This document shows positions 59,729 to 64,000 of a DNA stretch of 64,000 bases, one piece after another. Source of the DNA: Protostelium mycophagum (Eukaryota > Evosea > Variosea > Protosteliida > Protosteliaceae); contig KV920898.1 of assembly GCA_002081555.1 (NCBI GenBank), forward strand, positions 1,392-65,391. The letters are read 5' to 3'. Each line of letters opens with the position of its first letter. The stretch's first letter is position 1. The notes under the pieces were generated by a model. The model was not told where the DNA came from. It saw only the letters and a list, made by a program, of their open reading frames with translations, and made no database searches. The translations under genes and the position numbers were made by a program.

Positions 59729-60655
59729 ATAGAATGTAAAAAAAAGGATGACACTTTTGGTCAAAACGAATTGTCTGTTCTAAAACAATAAAAAGTAGTT
59801 TATACTAAGCGAGCCGCTTCTCCCAACCATCTGATCCAAACTGGTCAAAGTACTCTGCCCATTGGTGCTCCTTGATCATGACGCATTCTTCTTTTCCAAA
59901 TCTTGCGATACGGAAGATTTAAATCTGCAAATTACTGCTACTGCTAGAACCCAGCAACGGGTCCAGACCCTTGAAGATGTTTCCAGGACTTTTTGGGTTT
60001 ATGAAATGTGGACAATGACAGCAGACAGCAACTACAATTGAGCCTAAAGCAGCCACAAAAGATGAAAGATGTATTTAAGCAGATTATGGATCATCCCGAG
60101 TATAAAACAAAGCTTTCTCCAACGACTTGCTGGGCATTTGAAAGCAGCTGCGTGCAACAAGTTTGGAGGTGCACATCAATTGATCAAATTTTTAGAAGAG
60201 AAAGTCCAACAAAGACAGCCACCCAGAATGACCTCTAAAAAATCAAAAAAATAACAATATATTACAAATATTCTGTGAAAAAAAACAAACTTTGTATTTT
60301 TTATTTTCTTTCATTTATTAATAATTATTTTTTTACGTTTTGAAGACCTTTTCTCTGGAATTTTTGGATTACACATACTAATACTATTAGTCATAAACCA
60401 TTATAATATTCAAAGGCTGGCTTGACATTTTGCAAGAGTTTTGCGTTGTGGATGACTGACTGTCAATGAAAGGGATGAGCGCACTAAGGGCCAAATCATT
60501 GAGAGGAAGCGGTCCCCTGAGTTTGCTCCAAATCTTGGACATAAAATATGTTATAGAGTGTTCTTTTATTTGAGCTTAAATTGGACAGGTGCCACTCCAT
60601 GGAGCCATTTGCCATGACGACATTTGGTCCAGAAAGGTCGGCACCAAAACAAACA
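59729..60655. other. Region of about 930 bp with gene fragments
   Basis: Minus strand 59805-59920 encodes RFGKEECVMIKEHQWAEYFD .. SDGWEKRLA with a clean stop, like a last exon, but I found no upstream exons. Plus strand has competing open frames at 60008-60254 (..KDVFKQIMDHPEYKTKLS or ..LKAAACNKFGGAHQLIKFL). The rest is AT-rich. No complete gene can be supported. Confidence 0.3.
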
Positions 60656-62135
60656 ATGCCAGCCATTACAACCACTTCCCCCATTTTGGTGAGTGCGATG
60701 CGATTACTGCTTGAAAGCACTCACATGGTAGGTCACGGGTGTGACGGGTTTCATCGGTGCTCATATCGCTGATGTCTTGCTCTCTAAAGGTTATCATGTG
60801 AGAGGTACTTCAAGATCCGACTCTAAAGCACAAGAACTGAGAGAAGCTATTCAAAAGAAGCATCCCAACGGACATTTCGAAGTCGTCATCGTTCCAGACA
60901 TGTCAAAAGACGACGCTTTCCATCAAGCAGTTGAAGGTGCCCTCTATGACTCTTATGACTCGGTCATAACTGAAATGTGTAGGTGTGCAGGCCGTCGTTC
61001 ATGTCGCCTCTCCTGTTGTTTTCTTCACAGACGAACCAGTTAAAGATGTCATCCATCCCGCCAAAATGGGCACACTCAACATCTTGAGAGCTGCCACAAG
61101 TCATGGCCTTGACATCCGGCGTGTTGTGATTACTTCCTCCATCGTGACAGTCGCTTCAGAGACAAAAAAAGAACCCTACCTCTATACTGAGGCCGATTGG
61201 AACGCAGAATCAAGTTTAGAGGTGATCAAAATGAGATGGAAAAGTTTTAGAATTGAAAGTGATACAAGGTCGAGAGAAACGGGAAAAACGTGGGGCCCAC
61301 AGTTGCGTATCGCGCCAGCAAATATGCAGCAGAGAAAGCAGCTTGGGACTTCATGGAGCAATATAAGGTATGATTCGATTTTTGTACTCCAATACAATTT
61401 TTACTTGTATTTTAATTTTATTTTTCAGCCAAAGTTTGACCTCTGCACCATCCTTCCCACATTTGTCTTTGGGCCTCACATTCCACAACTCGAAAGAGTG
61501 GACCAATTGAACTCAACAGATTGGTTCTTGTATCATACCATCGCCGGCAACAATGAGGTAGATACCAGAGTAATCATGTTTTTAAATATTTATTTGCACA
61601 GTTAATGCCTGACTTCTCGGCCCAATCATTTGCGGATGTAAGAGATGTTGCACTTGCGCATGTCAGAGCGTTAGAGGTGGAAGCTGCTGGCGGCAGAAGA
61701 TTTCTGGTCACATCAGCCATGTTTAGCTGGCAAGAGGTGTTAGTTTTGTTTCGGTGTGAATTTTTTTGTGCGTATTTTTGGTGATTTATGGTAGCATGGA
61801 TATACTTTATATATATACATGTACTGTTTATATCAGAAAAGTGAAGGTGTGATTGGTAAAAAAACGATTTTTTATTGGTAACTGTGCCTCACAATAATTA
61901 GGTGGGCAACATATTGAAAAAAGCGCATCCCGGTCGCTTTGACGAGCTGGTCCAGAAGGAGACTAGCCCCATCATACACAATATATCCAATGAACAAGCC
62001 CGTCAAGTGTTGGGAATCGAGTTCACCGGGCTGGAGAAGTGCATTTCGGACACAGCGGAAGAGATGGTCAGAATGCACGCAACATTGACCGGGGATCCAG
62101 AAGCTTCTCAATGCCACCCAAGCGGACAGCCTTAA
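60656..62135 (+). CDS. Dihydroflavonol-4-reductase-like NAD(P)-dependent reductase (extended SDR)
   Basis: Exon 1 gives MPAITTTSPIL, which joins across a 43-nt intron to VTGVTGFIGAHIADVLLSKG, the Rossmann glycine motif. The protein continues VRGTSRSDSKAQEL, VVHVASPVVF, GTLNILRAATSHGLDIRRVV and ITSSIVTVAS (catalytic Ser). Then come the YRASKYAAEKAAW active-site YxxxK and the ILPTFVFGPHIP stretch. It ends PEASQCHPSGQP at TAA 62133-62135. The family reduces carbonyls such as dihydroflavonols, cinnamoyl-CoA, methylglyoxal or sterol precursors; the substrate here cannot be read from sequence. Length of about 345 residues is normal. Confidence 0.85.
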
Positions 62136-62296
62136 TTGAATGTAATAAAATAACGTCTGGGGAATCTGATCAGATTATTATTTTATTATTTTAAATTGTG
62201 ACAGGAGCGTCCGCATCACCACGGAAACCGTCCTGTTGTAGAACTTCAAAGACGGGTAAGAGCGGGCTCAGTCATTTCTGAAAGCGTTCAGACAAG

Positions 62297-63349
62297 ATGG
62301 CAACTTGTAGGGGCTGTAACATATTTATCAAATCTGGAGAGGTCTGCTCATCCATCTTCTAAGCGCTCTGACAACTGCCAGGTCAAAATGGTGAAGGAGA
62401 AATGTTGGCATCCTCAGTGTTTCCGTTGCAATCAATGCAAGAATGTAATTGAAGGACCTTGCAGTGAAGTGAATGGCATCCTTGCATGTGAAACTTGTGT
62501 TTCTCTGACAAAGCCGACTGGTGATGCAGGTAGAGCCTCCTGTCTCATTTTTCTCCTAATCATCTCTTAGTGTTCGGGTCTGTGCACGTTCCTGGTGTGT
62601 CTGTATGCGCCGGATGCAGTATGTCATATGCATAATCCTGTCGGGACTGACATTTTAGGTCGTGTCATACGGGAAGATACAGTTCTGGCACATAGCACAG
62701 GGATGTATCATGTTGATTGTCTCAAATGTAACGTCTGTCACATTCCCTTAGGACAAATCTCTCACAAGGTCAGCCATGATCATCATCGACAATGATTTTA
62801 AATGCTGCAGGTCATTCATGGAAAGTCATACTGCGATAATTGTGTCAGAAGTAAGTCTCTTTGGTTTTATAACATCAAAGTCCATTCATATCTAAACATG
62901 AACATAATCTTTCATTATCCAAAACACAACGAAAAAAACACTTGCCCAGAAGAATTGATTTGTCATGTGTCGCGGCCTCGGAATGATCCCTTATGAATTC
63001 AGATCATGCCGTATCAGAGAAGTGTCACTCCTGCGGCTTGTTTGTGCAATCTTTGTTCATCACCGCCAAAGACGACAAGAAATACCACCTGCATTGCTTC
63101 ACTTGCAGAGAATGCGCCGTGCCAATCACTGGTGAGATTTTAAAAACATGCAAAACAAAGTCATCATCTCGAACAAATCGATTTGACATCAGATCATCCA
63201 TAAGGGATCATGCATCTGCAGCTGCGCTGCACCCAATAGAAGCTTGAACATATAGACTCAAGTTTGAAGGAAATTACGTGTCCATAGATGACTACGTCTA
63301 TTGTAAAGGTTGCCACGACAAACAGTTACCACAGCCTCTTGTACACTAA
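62297..63349 (+). CDS. Three-LIM-domain protein
   Basis: Composed almost entirely of LIM domains. LIM1: CRGCNIFIKSGE .. CWHPQCFRCNQCKNVIEG .. CETC. LIM2: a CAGC-type start .. HVDCLKCNVCHIPLG .. YCDNC. LIM3: CHSCGLFVQSLFITAKDDKK .. HLHCFTCRECAVPITG .. YCKGCHDK. MATCRGC at ATG 62297 starts the first domain directly; the stop is TAA 63347-63349 after PQPLVH. Several short introns. Such proteins bridge actin or signalling partners (CRP/LimB-like). No other domain is present. Confidence 0.85.
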
Positions 63350-63521
63350 AATAACCACAAGCACCGGATTATATGATAAAGATCTTCACACTCAGAATTT
63401 ATTTCCATAAGAATCTGTGGGCCTTTTGATGGGTGATCTCTGCGGTATTGGAGATCTTTGTGATGGTGATCTCTGCGAGAAGCTCGTCGAGGCAACTGTA
63501 TGGCTGGTAATATTTCAGACC

Positions 63522-63578
63522 AAACCTAAACCCTAAACCCAAAACCCTTTGGGTGTCTGTATTCTAAACCCTAAACCC
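63522..63578. repeat. Interstitial telomere-type repeats (TTTAGGG)n
   Basis: CCTAAACCCTAAACCC within 63522-63547 and CTAAACCCTAAACCC at 63564-63578, i.e. degenerate blocks of the plant-type telomere unit CCCTAAA. They lie in the 240-bp gap between the LIM gene and the stop of the last gene. Confidence 0.8.
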
Positions 63579-63589
63579 GATAAACCGAC

Positions 63590-64000
63590 TCACAATGAGG
63601 CCTCTTCATCCGCAGCATCTTGTCTTAGCTTGTCAGTTTTGGATTTGTACCACTCCATTCTTTCCCTCCTGTCTGAAGACTCTCTCTCCATATTGCACTC
63701 CAGCTCTCTTCGCAGAGTGGCGGCGTGCTGCCTGTGGTGTTCCATCTGGTCAAAGAGGTTTTTGTTCCTGTCATTGGCCTTCTGATGGGCCTGATCATGA
63801 TCAGAATCGTGTCGATCCGTGTGTAGAGGACATTCTCTTGATAAGAATCACCTCAGAAAGAGCGTTTACGGTCATCTCTATCCGTTGTAGCTCCCGCTCT
63901 TTTATGGACAGCTCGTGTCTCAGTTTGGAAACATTTGCATCTATCTCCTACTCTTGTCAAAAAATACAACATTTTTTGTGGATGCAAAGTCTGGATGTCA
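63590..64000 (-). CDS. Coiled-coil protein, 3' part only
   Basis: Runs off the window edge. Readable exons encode VSKLRHELSIKERELQRIEM .. and DQAHQKANDRNKNLFDQMEH .. WYKSKTDKLRQDAADEEASL, stopping at TGA 63590-63592. Heptads of Leu/charged residues predict a coiled coil to the C-terminus. The N-terminus and any domains are outside the window. Confidence 0.6.

Noticed and set aside
60496-60720. Minus-strand frame of 74 codons near the reductase start
   Set aside because: It overlaps the first exon of the reductase on the other strand and has no family match by eye.

Overview
The window is eukaryotic nuclear DNA. Genes on both strands are split by many short introns, mostly about 35-60 nt. These carry GT-AG ends and a CTRAY-type branch-point-like motif about 10 nt before the acceptor, with no long pyrimidine tract. 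Genes sit 30-300 bp apart. The gene set (retinoblastoma, TRAX, multidomain RhoGAP, Spp1/CXXC1-type PHD protein, fused RibBA, ankyrin-LCAT fusion, plant-type TTTAGGG repeats) fits a free-living protist; an amoebozoan is my best guess, by inference only.

Layout. 1-1600: unidentified direct repeats. 1.7-10.7 kb: a GRAM-domain protein, a membrane-anchored GH113-like protein lacking its catalytic Glu residues, a long presequence-bearing protein, a homocysteine S-methyltransferase and a small one-helix membrane protein. 10.9-20 kb: a coiled-coil/IQ protein, proteasome alpha subunit PSMA6, an RCC1-repeat protein, complex III core protein 2 and an intronless RING protein. 20-30 kb: a PH-RhoGAP-SH3 protein, a small unknown protein, SDHA, TRAX and another unknown. 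29.6-39.4 kb: a RING protein with a large CPPTQ repeat array, followed on the same strand by a retinoblastoma homologue with E2F-like sites upstream. 39.9-42.1 kb: eIF5A, coding-like fragments and tRNA-Phe(GAA). 42.3-46.8 kb: an ankyrin-LCAT/PDAT fusion. 47-52.9 kb: a very large gene ending in a pseudokinase domain. 53.5-64 kb: small genes, the Spp1/CXXC1-like protein, a zinc-ribbon protein, RibBA, a dihydroflavonol-reductase-like SDR, a three-LIM protein, telomere-type repeats and the 3' end of a coiled-coil gene.

Functional themes are mitochondrial respiration (SDHA, UQCRC2), cell-cycle and chromatin control (RB, Spp1/CXXC1, RING-TQ protein) and cytoskeletal signalling (RhoGAP, LIM). There is no operon logic. 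The strongest leads are the CPPTQ-array RING protein, a hairpin family found only in unusually long introns, two catalytically degenerate 'pseudo-enzymes', and the ankyrin-acyltransferase fusion. Exon joins were read by eye; coordinates are start-to-stop spans that include introns.
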